Source: Kordiimonas aestuarii (GTDB lineage Bacteria; Pseudomonadota; Alphaproteobacteria; Sphingomonadales; Kordiimonadaceae). Taken from it: DNA of 64,000 bases. The stretch covers positions 806,001 to 870,000 of the forward strand of contig NZ_JAOBPP010000021.1 in the NCBI RefSeq assembly GCF_025574465.1. The letters run 5' to 3'. The notes beneath the pieces were generated by a model. It saw nothing but the letters and a program-made list of their open reading frames with translations. It had not been told where the DNA came from and made no database searches. Positions within the stretch are counted from its first letter, which is position 1. Every line of letters starts with the position of its first letter. The position numbers were made by a program, and so were the translations under genes. Below, in pieces: positions 62,926 through 64,000 of the stretch.

Positions 62926-64000
62926 CTAGAACTTGAAGCCGACATTGAGACGGACCGCCCGCGGCTGAGCCGCCGTGCGAACCGCGAGGAAGTCTTCGTT
63001 AGGACCATCGAAGCTGTCGGTGATGATCTCATAAAGCCGGTAGGCTTTCTGCGTGTTCAACACGTTGAAGACATCAAGGCCGGCATACACTTCAAAGCCG
63101 TTGAACTCGGTCGTGTAATCAAGGCTGAGGTCAAGACGAACCTGCCATGGCGTGCGGCCATACTGGCCCCGTTCAATATATTCAAACACACGGTCCTGGC
63201 TCGTCCAGATGCCATCACCCGGGTCAAGGCAGTTATCGACACAAAGATAGTTGCCTTCTTTCCGCGTCTGGGTGTTGAACGGGTTGCCGTAAGCGCGGGC
63301 GTTGATCGGCGCGCCCGAGATCATGGAGAAGTTCGCACCCATCGTCAGGTCAGGCGTGATGGCATAGGCGCCGTACGCCTTGAACTGGTGACGGTGGTCA
63401 TTCGCCAGCATGCCGTAGTTCGAGTTGATGAACATCACGTCATCGCCTGATTCGGTCCAGCCCGGGATATCGTTGCCGGTGTCGGAGTTGACGCCGCCCT
63501 CATAGTTACCCGTGCTTTTCGACAGGGTGTAGGACAGACGCGCCATCCAGGTGTCATCCCAGTGACGGTTGGCAACAAATTCAAGCGCGCGATACTTGCG
63601 GATCGGGCGGTCGGAGCCGATCGGGTCCGGGTTGCCGTCGCCGTCAAGATCGTAGCCGAAGCTTTGTGCTTCGCCAAGGTCCACCGTGACCGTCTGCACA
63701 CCGCCGGTGTCACAGTCGTGATCGATGGTCAGCTCGCGGCCCACGTTGCCGAACACCCATTTGCTGATGTTGCCGCAGCCGGCCACATCCACATCAATGC
63801 GCATGTCCTCAATGGCGTCGTGGAATTCACGGTAGATACCGCGTACACCGAAGTCCCAGCTGTCGTTGACCTGCATCTCGAAGCCGAGGATGAATTCATC
63901 CTGATAGGAGGCTTCAAGGTCGTGGTCGACCACAAAGGCTTTGTCGTCGCGGCCCTCGCCACTGCCGAACTGCACCACCTGGCCGATCTGCTGGCCAAGG
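62926..64000 (-). CDS. TonB-dependent receptor, C-terminal part (partial, runs off right edge)
   Basis: The frame is open from the right edge to a stop at 62926 (358 codons). Alternating beta-strand pattern of an outer-membrane barrel with MARLSYTLSKSTGNYEGG, DFGVRGIYREFHDAIEDM and the terminal VRLNVGFKF ending in Phe, the usual assembly signal. The plug and N-terminal signal lie beyond the window. Substrate unknown; sequence feel is of the large carbohydrate or oligopeptide-type receptors (cysteine pairs in long loops: NYLCVDNCLDPG). Confidence 0.85.
   Translation of the reverse strand, partial: LGQQIGQVVQFGSGEGRDDKAFVVDHDLEASYQDEFILGFEMQVNDSWDFGVRGIYREFHDAIEDMRIDVDVAGCGNISKWVFGNVGRELTIDHDCDTGGVQTVTVDLGEAQSFGYDLDGDGNPDPIGSDRPIRKYRALEFVANRHWDDTWMARLSYTLSKSTGNYEGGVNSDTGNDIPGWTESGDDVMFINSNYGMLANDHRHQFKAYGAYAITPDLTMGANFSMISGAPINARAYGNPFNTQTRKEGNYLCVDNCLDPGDGIWTSQDRVFEYIERGQYGRTPWQVRLDLSLDYTTEFNGFEVYAGLDVFNVLNTQKAYRLYEIITDSFDGPNEDFLAVRTAAQPRAVRLNVGFKF

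Overview
The window reads as a chromosomal segment of an alphaproteobacterium. Support comes from GcrA, the FYDLN/TIGR02300 acidic protein, the hemC-hemD-mitofilin-like-hemY order, a SUF operon headed by an Rrf2 regulator, a class II EPSP synthase beside the cmk-rpsA-ihfB block, and GC-rich codon usage. A marine or Kordiimonas/Rhodospirillales-like genome is my guess only. No phage structural genes, intact IS elements, CRISPR arrays or rRNA operons were seen. Two tRNAs are present: Ala-GGC and Thr-CGT.

Layout. 1-3230 is accessory: the N-terminal part of a DUF4347 surface protein running off the left edge, a permuted NlpC/P60 (YiiX-like) protein, and a frameshifted Xre-type regulator beside tRNA-Ala. 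Both intact minus-strand genes here share a nested palindromic operator with identical geometry. 3458-5272 holds TIGR02300 and aroA. 5273-7212 holds a VOC protein and a GntR/YtrA regulator with a 7-TM protein and a clear promoter-overlapping operator. 7303-13055 is the most unusual part: an FHA-domain sigma54 activator divergent from a Ser/Thr kinase-TPR protein and a small beta-rich protein, with a 349-aa target gene behind an exact sigma54 -24/-12 promoter and a 31-bp upstream dyad. This cassette separates aroA from cmk, genes often adjacent in alphaproteobacteria.

13178-27427 is largely housekeeping: cmk, rpsA, ihfB, LapA, pyrF, a sulfotransferase-like gene, DUF3052, TraB/GumN, rpmI-rplT-pheS-pheT, a methyltransferase and acs. 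27453-36324 holds an orphan hybrid histidine kinase, a GST, an exported methyltransferase-like protein, a hydrolase, a SixA-type phosphatase, a TPR protein, a lipoprotein, Rieske, EVE and YCII proteins, and gpsA. tsaD is divergent from the haem block (hemC, hemD, mitofilin-like, hemY). After tRNA-Thr come an HNH endonuclease with a PUA/EVE-like N-terminus, arfB, TrkH and a decayed sulfotransferase gene.

45563-51793 is a complete SUF operon on the minus strand (rrf2-sufB-sufC-sufD-sufS-sufT-sufA). It is divergent from an E1 alpha/beta pair translationally coupled to a cytochrome b561, which faces a cytochrome c'. Then follow gcrA, an ABC-2 permease, a BON-MscS channel, argD-argF-hslO, a subclass B1-like metallo-beta-lactamase, and the C-terminal part of a TonB-dependent receptor running off the right edge.
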